Positions 19,525 to 28,505 of a stretch of DNA of 64,000 nucleotides are shown here, piece after piece. The first letter of the stretch is position 1. Every line of letters begins with the position of its first letter. The DNA is from Dehalococcoidia bacterium (GTDB lineage Bacteria; Chloroflexota; Dehalococcoidia; UBA6926): NCBI GenBank assembly GCA_009841045.1, contig VXMO01000057.1, positions 1-64,000 of the forward strand. The letters run 5' to 3'. The notes under the pieces are model-generated. The model ran no database searches. It was not told the DNA's origin and saw nothing but the letters and a program-made list of their open reading frames with translations. Both the position numbers and the translations under genes were made by a program.

Positions 19525-20253
19525 CTATAGCGGTAGCAGCCGTCCTGCTTCGCGGAGGTCGCGCCGCCTCTGTTGGGCGTCCGGCATCACACTCGAAAGC
19601 AGATTCCAGAATTCCTGCGCATGGTTCTGATGGGTGAGATGGGCTAATTCATGCACAACGACATACTCGATGAGGGCTGGCTTGAGCATCATGGCCCGCC
19701 AGTTGAATCGCAGTGTGCCGTCGGATGAGCAACTCCCCCATCTCTGCCGCTGGTCCCTTATGAGAACCTGAGAGATTTCGCCTTGTCCCAGCTGCGACCA
19801 CCAACGTTTTACGACGCCCTGCAACCGTTCGGAAGCCCTTTCCCTGTACCACGCCACTACCGCTTTTCGCAGTGCCTCGATCCGGTCGTCATCGCTCAAG
19901 TCGTTCGGTACATCGAGCCTGAACCGCCAATGGTCGAAGCGGATCACGGGACGCAGCACATCGGCCGGCTTCACAATGATCATGACGTTGCGGCCCAAGT
20001 AGGGAAGCGTCTCACCGCTCACGAACTGCTTGGGCACTGCCTCCAGCATCGCGTCAGACGAGTGGCTCAGGATCCATGGCGCTCGCTTGCGGACGATTGC
20101 CTGCAACTCGGCATCACTCGTCGCTACCGGCGATGCAACCCGGACCCCTCCGCCGTCAACGCTGATCTGTACCGTCTTCTTTCGCCGGGGGCTTCGCCTG
20201 ATCTCATAGTCGATGACGGTGTCGCCGAACTTGACGCTGGAGCGAGTCGTCAC
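19525..20253 (-). CDS. YgjP-like (SprT-type) zinc metallopeptidase
   Basis: A 242-residue predicted zinc metallopeptidase of the YgjP/WLM family. The active-site motif HELAHLTHQNHAQEFW lies at about residues 200-215 (HExxH plus a downstream His). Preceding it are the family's typical YEIRRSPRRKKTVQISV opening and the QRQRWGSCSSDGTLRFNWRAM block. Its start overlaps the hsdR stop by 4 nt (ATGA), so it is translated with the restriction subunit. Metallopeptidases of this family are regular companions of type I hsdR genes. They may clear the restriction complex or DNA-protein adducts, but no function has been shown. Confidence 0.88.
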   Translation of the reverse strand: MTTRSSVKFGDTVIDYEIRRSPRRKKTVQISVDGGGVRVASPVATSDAELQAIVRKRAPWILSHSSDAMLEAVPKQFVSGETLPYLGRNVMIIVKPADVLRPVIRFDHWRFRLDVPNDLSDDDRIEALRKAVVAWYRERASERLQGVVKRWWSQLGQGEISQVLIRDQRQRWGSCSSDGTLRFNWRAMMLKPALIEYVVVHELAHLTHQNHAQEFWNLLSSVMPDAQQRRRDLREAGRLLPL

Positions 20254-23200
20254 TTTCCACTCCGGCTGATTGCGAGATTCACGATGCGCTGTGCCAACTC
20301 CTCCAATTCCTCTTCGGAATAGTCTCCGCCAGGGCGCAATTCCCGCTTGATGTCGCGGCGCATTTGCCGCTGAACGTCCAGATTAGACTGCCAGTCTACG
20401 ATTGCAGTGTGCTTGACGATAGTAGACTCCACTTTCTTGGCAACATCCCGCGTTTCCTCATCCAACTCTGTTCTGTACGGCTCGTCGCCCTCGGCCACGC
20501 TCCCCTTGTGGTCTTGCGGCGTGGCACGTTCATCAAGCAATTCATAGATCGCGAACGACACGGGTGTCAGTCCGTGCTTCGCGGCAAGCCCGGCTTCTCC
20601 TTGTGCTTCTTGGCGAAGCGCATGCATCCCTAACGACGCCTGCGCTGAGGTAATCACCCGCTGGCGCAGGTCGCGGATGATCTTCTCCAGCCGTTCGGAC
20701 AGCCTTTCATAGAACGCAGGATTCTCCGCAAGTTTCTCGCTGATGTGGGCGCGGATGGCGTGTTCCATCATCGAGGCCCGCGCATCGTCACCTGGCAGTC
20801 GTGCAACCTTCTCATCAAAGTCGCTGTCGAGGATGGACACCGGCGACATCAGCCTGCGCACCTCTGCGCTGATCCGCTCATCCAGCAGTTTCTTGACCTT
20901 GGCGCTGATTGCCGTCCAGTCCACGTTGGCGTCTTCGCGGAGGAATTGCGCGCGGGCATATGCGCGAATCTCCGTCAGGCGGGCAAGCCGATCCGAGTAC
21001 TTCAGCGCTCTCGGGTCCGGGAGGAACTGATCCATCAGCCGCGAGAACTCTCTGTAGTTGGCATTGAACTGCTCGAAGAGATCGGCCTTATAGTCGCCCT
21101 CGGTTGAGGCGTCCGGAGCGAACACGGAAACGCAATCCCACGTGTTTGCCAGGTCCTTGCCTCTGAAATGTGCCTCAGCCTTATCGGCAACTCCGTCAAT
21201 GATGTTCGAAGGGTCTTCCTGGACTCGCTCCATTGTGTCCTGGACTTCCTGCCATTCAAACGACGACAGTGCGGTCTCTAAGTCACTTGATACACCGTGA
21301 TAGTCGATGATCAGTCCGTTGGTCTTCTCGGTGGACACGTCGTCCTGCTGGTGGGCGAAACGCCGGTTGACCCGTGCAATGGCCTGTAGCAGCCCGTGAT
21401 CCCTAAGCGAGCGGTCTAGGTACAGCACCTGCTCAACGGGCGCGTCGAAGCCTGTAAGCAGCTTGTCGACAACCACGAGAATCTCAACGTCTCCGTCCGG
21501 ATCGACGAATCGGGAAGTGATTGCATCCTCGTCCAGTTCACGCGCTTCCTGGAACTCCGCGCCGTCGTTGGGAGACGTGGAAATAATGGGAAAGGCACTG
21601 AGCTTGAAGTCGTTGAGTTTCTCCGCATACCTGAGGGCAGCGAATCTAGAGGGGGCTACCACCTGCGCCTTGAACCCGTTGGGGCGAACCTTGGTCTCAA
21701 AGTGCTCCTTGATGTTCAACGCAATCATCTCGATACGCCGTTCAGCCTCGGCCACCGTTTCCTTGTTCGCGTACCGGCGGCGCATTTGCAGCTGCACTTC
21801 CGGCGGGTAGTCGCCGAACATCGTCTCGTACAGCTTGTCTAGCGTCTCCGGCCCCTCAATGGCCAGTTCCGGCAGCCGTGCCTCATAGTGGATCGGCACC
21901 GTGGCCCCGTCCACCACCGACTGCGGGATCGTGTATGAGTCGATCAGTGACCCGAAGCGGCGCATCGTGCTGCGCCTGAAACCCTTATCGATCGGCGTAC
22001 CCGTGAAGCCGATCAGCACGGCGTTGGGCAAGGCGCCAGACAAACGTCCTCCAAGGATGCCGTACTGCGTCCGGTGCGCCTCATCAACCATGACAACCAC
22101 GTCCTCAGAGGCGTTGAGGACATCCAGCCTTCCGCCGGGCGCTTCCAACGCCTCTTCAAACTTCTGGATGGTGGTCATGATCGTGCGACCCGTCCCCGAT
22201 GTGAGCAGCCTGCGCAGGTCACGTGTTGAGTCAGCCTGCTCCGGCGCGGGGAAACCGCAGTTCCTGAACGTCTCGGTAATCTGACGGTCAAGCTGCCGCC
22301 TATCCGTCACGATGACGATGGTCGGGTTCCTCAGGCGCGGCTCGCGGCGGAGCTTCGTCGCAAGCCACAGCATCGACAGCGACTTGCCGGAGCCCTGTGT
22401 GTGCCAGACCACGCCGCCGCGTTCCTCCGGCTTGTCGTTCTTGAGCATCCGCTCCACTGCCGCGCCAACGGCCCGATACTGCTGGTAACGCGGCAGCTTC
22501 TTGACCAGCCGACCGTGCTCCTGTTCAAACGCCACGTAGTCGCGCAGCACATCAAGCAGCGTGGACGGTGACAGCAGTCCGATGATCAACTGCGCCTGCC
22601 CCATCGGCTCGACACCAAAGCGGTCACGAGTTTCCTGCTCCGAAAACGGCAGGATAGACTTCCACTGGAAATATGCGTTGAGGGGCGCGCCCACGCCCGC
22701 GTACACGGCCGCCGCGCCGCAGTGCGCCACACACATCAGGTTGTAGTAGAAGAGTTCCGGCGCCCCTGTGCCGTGCCATTTCGGTTCCGCCTCCTGGTAG
22801 CGGCGCAGCTGCTCCACGCCCTTCTCCATCCATGGCTGCGGATCAAACGGGGACATGGTCACACCCATGGCCATGAGCGACGGGGCCTTTGCCTCCATGA
22901 CGACGAGGGGGATGCCGTTCACGAACAGCACGAGATCCGGCTTGATGACGCGCGTGTCGTCCTCGTCAGGGGCGCGGTCATTGCCGCGGCGGACGCGGAA
23001 CTGCGTCGTGACGACGTATTCGTTCAAGCCGTCCACCGGGTGGTCGAAATCGAAAAAGCGGACGATGCGCGTGTCTCGCCCGGACGAGCCGTCGACGGTC
23101 AGCGGCATCCCGTGGGTCAGGTACTCATGGACGCGCCGGTTACGGGCCAGCCCTGTCTCGTTGACGTGTTCAAGGTCAAAGATGACGCGATCCGCCTGCG

Positions 23201-23393
23201 CCTCTGTCATCCACTGGTTGAGGCGGAGCAGGGCAGCGCGGAGCCGATCCTTAAGTAGAACCCCACGCTCGTTGTTGCGCTCTTTTGCGAGTGTCTCTCG
23301 CTCTACGTACTCCCAGCCAAGCTTCTCCAGCAACTCCCGAGCCGGCAATTCGGCGGCGTTGTATTCATTCAGCTTGGCAGGGAGGGTGGTCAT
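20250..23393 (-). CDS. hsdR: Type I restriction endonuclease, HsdR subunit
   Basis: HsdR is the motor and cleavage subunit of a type I R-M complex. At 1047 residues it is of typical size. The nuclease domain shows PD...VMEAK (Asp153, Glu167, Lys169). The helicase follows with Walker A HTQGSGKS (331-338), DEAH (437-440), motif III FTGTP, and motif VI QAIARVNRRF (about 675). The C-terminal ~300 residues are the helical assembly domain. It overlaps the 305-residue unknown gene upstream and the metallopeptidase downstream by 4 nt each. hsdM and hsdS lie further upstream on the same strand, separated by accessory genes. Confidence 0.96.
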   Translation of the reverse strand: MTTLPAKLNEYNAAELPARELLEKLGWEYVERETLAKERNNERGVLLKDRLRAALLRLNQWMTEAQADRVIFDLEHVNETGLARNRRVHEYLTHGMPLTVDGSSGRDTRIVRFFDFDHPVDGLNEYVVTTQFRVRRGNDRAPDEDDTRVIKPDLVLFVNGIPLVVMEAKAPSLMAMGVTMSPFDPQPWMEKGVEQLRRYQEAEPKWHGTGAPELFYYNLMCVAHCGAAAVYAGVGAPLNAYFQWKSILPFSEQETRDRFGVEPMGQAQLIIGLLSPSTLLDVLRDYVAFEQEHGRLVKKLPRYQQYRAVGAAVERMLKNDKPEERGGVVWHTQGSGKSLSMLWLATKLRREPRLRNPTIVIVTDRRQLDRQITETFRNCGFPAPEQADSTRDLRRLLTSGTGRTIMTTIQKFEEALEAPGGRLDVLNASEDVVVMVDEAHRTQYGILGGRLSGALPNAVLIGFTGTPIDKGFRRSTMRRFGSLIDSYTIPQSVVDGATVPIHYEARLPELAIEGPETLDKLYETMFGDYPPEVQLQMRRRYANKETVAEAERRIEMIALNIKEHFETKVRPNGFKAQVVAPSRFAALRYAEKLNDFKLSAFPIISTSPNDGAEFQEARELDEDAITSRFVDPDGDVEILVVVDKLLTGFDAPVEQVLYLDRSLRDHGLLQAIARVNRRFAHQQDDVSTEKTNGLIIDYHGVSSDLETALSSFEWQEVQDTMERVQEDPSNIIDGVADKAEAHFRGKDLANTWDCVSVFAPDASTEGDYKADLFEQFNANYREFSRLMDQFLPDPRALKYSDRLARLTEIRAYARAQFLREDANVDWTAISAKVKKLLDERISAEVRRLMSPVSILDSDFDEKVARLPGDDARASMMEHAIRAHISEKLAENPAFYERLSERLEKIIRDLRQRVITSAQASLGMHALRQEAQGEAGLAAKHGLTPVSFAIYELLDERATPQDHKGSVAEGDEPYRTELDEETRDVAKKVESTIVKHTAIVDWQSNLDVQRQMRRDIKRELRPGGDYSEEELEELAQRIVNLAISRSGK

Positions 23394-24307
23394 GGCGTGT
23401 CTTCAAAGAGCGGCTCTTGAATTGCGGGCTGTTGGTGTTCCAAGACACGGATAACGTTGCGCCTTGTGGATACTTGACCGTTGCGCTGAGTGTATTCACT
23501 CTGGACTACCCGACAGATCAAGATATCTCCTTTGCCGAAGCGCTCCTCTCCGCCCATGACGCGGTCCAAGAATTCCTCGTCACGGATGTAATAGGAATCA
23601 GTATGCTTGCCGTCACTGAATCGCCAGCGGGCGTTCCGGTTTGCTAGATTGACGGCAACAACACTCAGGCTCTGGACTGGAAGTTCCATTTCCCGGTCCC
23701 CGTCCGCTCCGGTGTCACCATATTCGAATGCATCAATGTCGTTTCCATTCATGGAGAAGATGTCGTCCGGACCATCTCTGATCACTAGATTGTTGTTCGC
23801 GTTGCCGCGAAGCGGCGCGAAAACGCCAGCAGCAGACATCCGGACATCCCGGTCCATGGCTAAGTCGAAGATTCGCAATGGTATGGTTGCCCTCTTATAG
23901 TCTGCGGTCTCTTCTATGATGATGGAGTCACCCTGCCGTTCGGTGTTGCTTGCCATACGCCCACGTAGCGCGGCAATCAGGCCCAAGACGCCCAAAGTGC
24001 CCCGTACTCCGAAAATCACTGCCCTAAGTGCGTCGGCCGTTAGGCGAATATCCGCTATGAGTGGCGCGGCGGCAATGTGAACACTGAGTTCGGAAAGAAA
24101 CTCAAAAGACCCCGGCGGTTGCGAGCGTATCCGCAGCATCGGTGGGGCCTCAGGGTCGTTGGTTAGCGCATTGCATCGGACGACTAGACTCTGTAGCGCC
24201 CTTAGAGCGTCAGCCAATTCCAGCGCGCCGATTGAACCGTCTTCGAAACTCTCGCCCCGATATGACATGGTCCATGTGGATTGACTGATTCCATACTGCG
24301 CTGTCAT
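23390..24307 (-). CDS. Conserved protein of unknown function next to hsdR
   Basis: A 305-residue protein without a named domain that I recognise. The N-terminal part reads SIGALELADALRALQSLVVRCN, then RIRSQPPGSFEFLSELS, which resembles a family seen in phages and integrative elements. A hydrophobic segment (about 85-115, rich in Ala, Leu, Gly) could be one or two membrane helices. The C-terminal part contains WRFSDGKHTDSYYIRDEEFLDRV, GEERFGKGDIL and NVIRVLEHQ, a beta-rich block typical of the same family. Its stop overlaps the hsdR start (ATGA), so it is made together with HsdR. I infer an accessory or regulatory role. Confidence 0.7.
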   Translation of the reverse strand: MTAQYGISQSTWTMSYRGESFEDGSIGALELADALRALQSLVVRCNALTNDPEAPPMLRIRSQPPGSFEFLSELSVHIAAAPLIADIRLTADALRAVIFGVRGTLGVLGLIAALRGRMASNTERQGDSIIIEETADYKRATIPLRIFDLAMDRDVRMSAAGVFAPLRGNANNNLVIRDGPDDIFSMNGNDIDAFEYGDTGADGDREMELPVQSLSVVAVNLANRNARWRFSDGKHTDSYYIRDEEFLDRVMGGEERFGKGDILICRVVQSEYTQRNGQVSTRRNVIRVLEHQQPAIQEPLFEDTP

Positions 24308-24372
24308 AACACCTGCCCTTCAATTGCCGCCACCGCTTGATAGTGTCGAACACCCTGTCACAAGACTCCCAC

Positions 24373-24753
24373 CTATACAACCCCGGCCTTACGTGCAAGT
24401 TTCTGGAACTCCTCTTGTTGTTTTATGAGAGCCTCAACTTCTTTCATGCCCCTAGGTTTTTGGGGAAGGATCAGCCCGCCTGGAAACACTGTGCGACATT
24501 GCGTACAAAACCAGTCCGTCGTTCCATATGTTGTTACGTACAGAGGCTGGATTTTAACGTCACCCTTCCCGTCATTGTCAGCCAGAGTCACCAAGTAATG
24601 AGGACACGCATTCATGAGGCGCACCTGCATCTTCTTGTCTTTACGTTCCTGCCACTTATTGAGGTCAAAGGTTGCGATAAATCTGAATGCGACAAGACCG
24701 ATCAGTACTACCCCGACGGCCCCGACAACATACAACAGGCCGCTCAAGTCCAC
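24373..24753 (-). CDS. Small membrane-anchored protein with C-x2-C motif
   Basis: A 126-residue protein with one N-terminal membrane helix (LLYVVGAVGVVLIGLVAFRF, residues 6-25). A soluble part follows with CPH (about 50-52) and CTQC (about 83-86), possibly a zinc site, and a Lys/Glu-rich C-terminal helix. No family is recognised. It lies 12 nt downstream of hsdS on the same strand. Its place inside a restriction operon is odd: type I subunits are cytoplasmic, and a membrane anchor could tether or sense something at the envelope. Confidence 0.6.
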   Translation of the reverse strand: MDLSGLLYVVGAVGVVLIGLVAFRFIATFDLNKWQERKDKKMQVRLMNACPHYLVTLADNDGKGDVKIQPLYVTTYGTTDWFCTQCRTVFPGGLILPQKPRGMKEVEALIKQQEEFQKLARKAGVV

Positions 24754-24765
24754 TGTTCTCTCTCC

Positions 24766-26034
24766 CTACTTCCCGCGCACCCGCACTGTGCCCGTCAGCA
24801 ACGCCTCCGCCGCTGACGCCTTGAGCGATCGTAGCGTATCCGCCTGCGCCTTACTCTGGGCTATCGACGCTTCCACCCCGTCAAGTGCCTCCGCAATCTC
24901 TTCCTGCTCCGGAAGGGGTGGCAGGGCGACTCTAAGCGATCGGAGAAACTCCAAACTGAGATTCCTGAGCCCAGTCGATCCAGAAGTCGATTCTGTTATG
25001 GCCCGCTGAGGTCGCCATGAACTCAGAGAAAGGTCTAGGTACTTTGTGGCGACGCCTTTGAAGGGCTTGATGCCGATAAGGAAGGAGGCCATGACATGAC
25101 CAACCACCTCATTGTTGGCAAGGTACAGATTACCTACACGGTCGGGGTTTCCGTTTGATCCGACCATAATCAGGTGATTGTCGCTAATCTGGTGCCGTTC
25201 AAGCTCTTGTGATGAGACCCCCTTGATATGAAGAACGTCGTCCATCTTGAAGCCATCACGCTGTACGTTTCCTATGCGAACTACTGGAGTAGAGCCCTCT
25301 TCAGCAGCGGGCAACTCTTGGTCACGGGACCAACTCAGGCCGCGGTTTATGGTCGCCACCTCCCCCAGCTGTGCCGCCTCCCAACTGGCGGGGATTGTGC
25401 CGAGGACGGGGACATCGCGGTACTCGGAGTGTCGGCCGGGGACGCCGCGAGTCAGCAGCTCATGGAGCAGGGCATCGTGCAGCCGCTCCGTCGCGGCGAT
25501 GATGGCCTCAGACCGCTCAATCGCCTCATCGATGGTGTCCAACACCGTGGCAATCCCACGCTGCTCCTCCAACGGCGGGAGAGGGATGGGCAGCGAGCGT
25601 AGAACGTCACTCCCTATAGCCGAGAAAGTGCTGCCCTGAGTAAGCCGATCCAGCTCATACTTGGCATGGTTGACGATGTGCCAACCAAAGGGCGTCTGAG
25701 AGTCGTTGAATCTGACTGCTGCCAGCCCGCGGCCAATAGCCAGCTCGCATTCCGCGCGGTTGGTTGCTCCTACGGGTGCGCGAACACTAAGTAACGTGTC
25801 TCCTGGCTCGGCAATTTTCAGTGGAGTTGCACACCACTTCACCGCAGTTGGAGATCTGGCACCAAATTCTGCATTGCCCTGGATAAAGGGCAGCCCGGGT
25901 TCTTCTTCTAACTCACCATCCCAATCTGATACGGTTGACCCAGGAGGCGATTGACCCATGATTATCTTGGCCACGTCCCCCAACGCCACCATGTGCCAGC
26001 CATCGGGGAGAGGGGTCTTTGGGTCAGTGGTCAT
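24766..26034 (-). CDS. hsdS: Type I restriction specificity subunit HsdS (two target-recognition domains)
   Basis: HsdS sets the DNA target of both methylation and cleavage. The 422-residue protein has the two-fold layout. TRD1 starts PDGWHMVALGDVAKI (11-25) and ends with the conserved helix opening PLPPLEEQRGIATVLDTIDEAIERS (about 150-175). TRD2 starts IPASWEAAQLGEVATI (about 213-228) and ends with LPPLPEQEEIAEALDGVEASI (about 370-390). Two different TRDs predict a bipartite asymmetric target. It starts 10 nt after a tiny membrane-protein gene. A second, half-size specificity-like gene lies upstream of hsdM. Confidence 0.95.
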   Translation of the reverse strand: MTTDPKTPLPDGWHMVALGDVAKIIMGQSPPGSTVSDWDGELEEEPGLPFIQGNAEFGARSPTAVKWCATPLKIAEPGDTLLSVRAPVGATNRAECELAIGRGLAAVRFNDSQTPFGWHIVNHAKYELDRLTQGSTFSAIGSDVLRSLPIPLPPLEEQRGIATVLDTIDEAIERSEAIIAATERLHDALLHELLTRGVPGRHSEYRDVPVLGTIPASWEAAQLGEVATINRGLSWSRDQELPAAEEGSTPVVRIGNVQRDGFKMDDVLHIKGVSSQELERHQISDNHLIMVGSNGNPDRVGNLYLANNEVVGHVMASFLIGIKPFKGVATKYLDLSLSSWRPQRAITESTSGSTGLRNLSLEFLRSLRVALPPLPEQEEIAEALDGVEASIAQSKAQADTLRSLKASAAEALLTGTVRVRGK

Positions 26035-26044
26035 GATTGAGAAC

Positions 26045-26206
26045 CTAAGAATTGCCCTTCACGGCCACCACAAGCACTACCGCGCCAACGATTGCCATGG
26101 CGACGCCGAACCCAAACATAACCCAGGTGAATGGTTCGTTCGCACCCAATGCGGCAAATACCAGCCCCAAAAGGAAGAGACCAAGCCCAACTACAATGCC
26201 TGCCAT
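26045..26206 (-). CDS. Tiny two-helix membrane protein upstream of hsdS
   Basis: A 53-residue frame (ATG at 26204-26206, TAG at 26045-26047) codes for two hydrophobic helices, GIVVGLGLFLLGLVFAALG and then MFGFGVAMAIVGAVVLVVAV, joined by NEPFTW. It ends 10 nt before the hsdS start on the same strand. No family is recognised. Clean helical-hairpin character and operon spacing support a real gene; short length keeps confidence moderate. Confidence 0.55.
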   Translation of the reverse strand: MAGIVVGLGLFLLGLVFAALGANEPFTWVMFGFGVAMAIVGAVVLVVAVKGNS

Positions 26207-26381
26207 CTATGCGCCTCCATCTGGTGAGATTGTGCCGCCTGAATGGTTTGCGGGATTGGGAGAATCAGTGGCGGAATCATGAAGTTGAGTTGAAGGGAGG
26301 GTAGTCGGGAAGATGTTATTACAGGCGGACGGTGGGAGCTTAGGAAACCCTGCTAGGAATCTCTACACCTCGCCCAGAAGA

Positions 26382-26747
26382 TTATCCCTCTGTGGCCTTG
26401 CTGTGGGAGCGCTCATACGCTGTAAGCGCATCCAGAGTCAGCGGGCGCCCGGCTTTCTTGGCCTCAAGCCACTGGCTGAACGATTTGGCGTTCTCGCCGG
26501 ATTTTCTGCCCGCTAGCAGGCCAACAATGCTGATGTCTTCGTCCAGGTCAGGCCAATGGATGCCTTGCCCGGCGCCATTCAAGCGCCAATTGTGGCGCTC
26601 CTCTTGGGTGGCGTGCGTCAACCTGGGGTACCAGGCGAGGGGAACGGAGATTGTACGTCCGTCATTCAACTCCGCCGTCAACTCAGCCTCAGTGACAACA
26701 ACGTTCGTTGCGTTTATGGAAGCGGCCTCAACTGCCAAATCTGTCAT
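26382..26747 (-). CDS. DUF2442-family protein (antitoxin-like partner)
   Basis: A 121-residue protein of the DUF2442 family, recognised by TEAELTAELNDGRTISVPLAWYPRL (about 19-43) and HWPDLDEDISIVGLLAGRKSGE (about 64-85). The C-terminal extension (SFSQWLEAKKAGRPLTL) resembles the helix found in longer members. It overlaps the upstream DUF4160 gene by 20 nt. DUF4160-DUF2442 pairs are widespread and suspected to be toxin-antitoxin-like. Here the pair sits inside a type I R-M operon, between hsdM and hsdS. Confidence 0.85.
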   Translation of the reverse strand: MTDLAVEAASINATNVVVTEAELTAELNDGRTISVPLAWYPRLTHATQEERHNWRLNGAGQGIHWPDLDEDISIVGLLAGRKSGENAKSFSQWLEAKKAGRPLTLDALTAYERSHSKATEG

Positions 26748-26964
26748 GCCATTCTCCCAAGAAGTCTTCGACCCTTTGCTCTATGATACGCCTGATCCGG
26801 TTCACCTCTACAGGCCGGAAGCCGCCGGCCGACTGGAGGCTGATGGGACTCAGCCAGAACTTGGCTTCGAGGTTGTCCCGTTCGACGTGGACGTGAGGCG
26901 GCTCCTGCCAATCGGAGACATAGAAGTGGAAACGGTACGGCCCTTCCCGATGGATTGTCGGCAT
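26728..26964 (-). CDS. DUF4160-family protein (toxin-like partner)
   Basis: A 78-residue DUF4160 protein. The family signature is complete: MPTIHREGPYRFHFYVSDW (1-19), EPPHVHVERDNLEAKFWLSP (21-40), and a C-terminal helix FRPVEVNRIRRIIEQRVEDFL. It starts 11 nt after the hsdM stop and overlaps the DUF2442 gene, so the pair is co-translated with hsdM. Toxicity is suggested only by the usual gene pairing; there is no recognised catalytic motif apart from the conserved PHVHV. Confidence 0.88.
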   Translation of the reverse strand: MPTIHREGPYRFHFYVSDWQEPPHVHVERDNLEAKFWLSPISLQSAGGFRPVEVNRIRRIIEQRVEDFLGEWHDRFGS

Positions 26965-26975
26965 CGCCGGACGCC

Positions 26976-28505
26976 CTACCGCTTGTAGCCGAGTTCGGCC
27001 AACAGTCCGTCCATTTTGGCGACGGCCTCATCGCGCTTCTTCTCAGCTTCGGCCAATTCCGATAACGCGTCCTCCACGCTCATCACCTCTATCGGCTCCG
27101 TCGTGTCCACGTAGCGGCTAATGTTCAGGTTGAAGTCGTTGGACTCGATCTCCTGCATGTCCGCGACGTGCGCAAATCGATCCATGTCCTCAAATGCGGC
27201 GTACGCCTCGGCAATCTTCCGGATGTGCTCCTCGTCCAGGTGGTTCTGCGCCTTGCCCTGACGGAAATAGCCTTCCTGCGCGGCATCGATGAAGAGAACC
27301 TTGTCCCGGCGCTCCGCGGGCTTGTTCCTGTTCAGCACGCAGATGGCGACGGGGATGCTGGCACCAAAGAAGAGGTTGGGCGCGAGTCCGATGATGGCCT
27401 CAAACAGGTCCGCCTCGATGATGCCCTTGCGAATCTTGCCCTCCGCGCCACCCCGGAACAGGACGCCGTGTGGCATGACGACACCGACCATACCCTCGCC
27501 ATTGGTGACGGACAGCATGTGCAGGAGGAAGGCGAGATCACCCCGCGTGCGCGGCGGCGTCGCTCCGTATCGGTCAAAGCGATGATGGGAATCGGTCGGA
27601 GCGAATTCGTGGCCCCAGTTCTTGAGGCTGAACGGCGGATTGGCGATAACGCGGTCATAGCCAAGCAGCCGCCCGGAATCGTCCACCAGTCGCGGCTCCG
27701 TGATCACGTCACCGGGCTCAAGGCGAGCGGAGCGGAGGCCATGTAACAGCAGGTTAAGCTTGCCGATGGCCAGCGTGCCTAGGTTCTTTTCCTGCCCGTG
27801 CAGGACGAGGTTGGCGCTGTTGCCGCCGTGCCTGTTCACATAGTCCGCGGCGTATATCAGCATCCCGCCGGATCCGGCCGTTGGATCGCAGATGCGCATG
27901 GCCTCCTGCGGCTTGAGCAGTTCGACGATGAGCTGAACCACGGAGCGCGGCGTGTAGAACTCGCCGCCCTTCTTGCCGGCATCGTCGGCGAACTGGTAGA
28001 TCAGGTATTCATACGCATCACCAAGAACGTTCCCGATGCCGCTGGTATCGCCGCTGACATTGGCATCACGCAGGTCAAGATCGGAGAAATGGGCAAGCAG
28101 GCTTCGTATGATGCCCTCTCGGTTGGCCGGGCTGCCCAGCTTGGACTCATCGTTCCAGTTGGTATTGCCGATCACACCGTCAAGACGGGGCGCGTTCGCC
28201 TCTTCGATCTCTTGGCTGGCGGTGTTGAGCTTCTCGCCTTGGTTCATGCCCCCTGCCGAGAGGGCAGGCCATCGGGCTGATTCCGGCACAAAGAACTCAT
28301 GCTCGGTGGGATCAGTGAGAGCCACGTCACGCGGAACACCGGACGCAATGGCGCTTTCAACTTCCTCATTGAAGCGGTCAGACAACCTCTTAAGGAAGAG
28401 GATGGAGAAGATGTAGTTCTTGTAGTCGGCGGCGTCGATTTGGCCGCGGAGAATGTCGGCAGCCTGCCACAACTTGGACTCGAGTTCCTGTCTGGTCAGC
28501 GGCAT
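26976..28505 (-). CDS. hsdM: Type I adenine-N6 methyltransferase HsdM
   Basis: HsdM methylates adenine at N6 as part of the type I complex. The 509-residue protein has the helical N-terminal domain (about 1-155), SAM-binding motif I DPTAGSGGM (207-215) and catalytic motif IV NPPF (289-292). The C-terminal end is a coiled-coil-like helix (about 480-505) that meets HsdS. The ATG directly abuts the TGA of the half-size specificity gene upstream, so translation is coupled. Confidence 0.96.
   Translation of the reverse strand: MPLTRQELESKLWQAADILRGQIDAADYKNYIFSILFLKRLSDRFNEEVESAIASGVPRDVALTDPTEHEFFVPESARWPALSAGGMNQGEKLNTASQEIEEANAPRLDGVIGNTNWNDESKLGSPANREGIIRSLLAHFSDLDLRDANVSGDTSGIGNVLGDAYEYLIYQFADDAGKKGGEFYTPRSVVQLIVELLKPQEAMRICDPTAGSGGMLIYAADYVNRHGGNSANLVLHGQEKNLGTLAIGKLNLLLHGLRSARLEPGDVITEPRLVDDSGRLLGYDRVIANPPFSLKNWGHEFAPTDSHHRFDRYGATPPRTRGDLAFLLHMLSVTNGEGMVGVVMPHGVLFRGGAEGKIRKGIIEADLFEAIIGLAPNLFFGASIPVAICVLNRNKPAERRDKVLFIDAAQEGYFRQGKAQNHLDEEHIRKIAEAYAAFEDMDRFAHVADMQEIESNDFNLNISRYVDTTEPIEVMSVEDALSELAEAEKKRDEAVAKMDGLLAELGYKR

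Noticed and set aside
26052..26282. Plus-strand frame upstream of hsdS
   Set aside because: The minus strand holds a coherent two-helix membrane protein with operon spacing; the plus-strand frame is its shadow.
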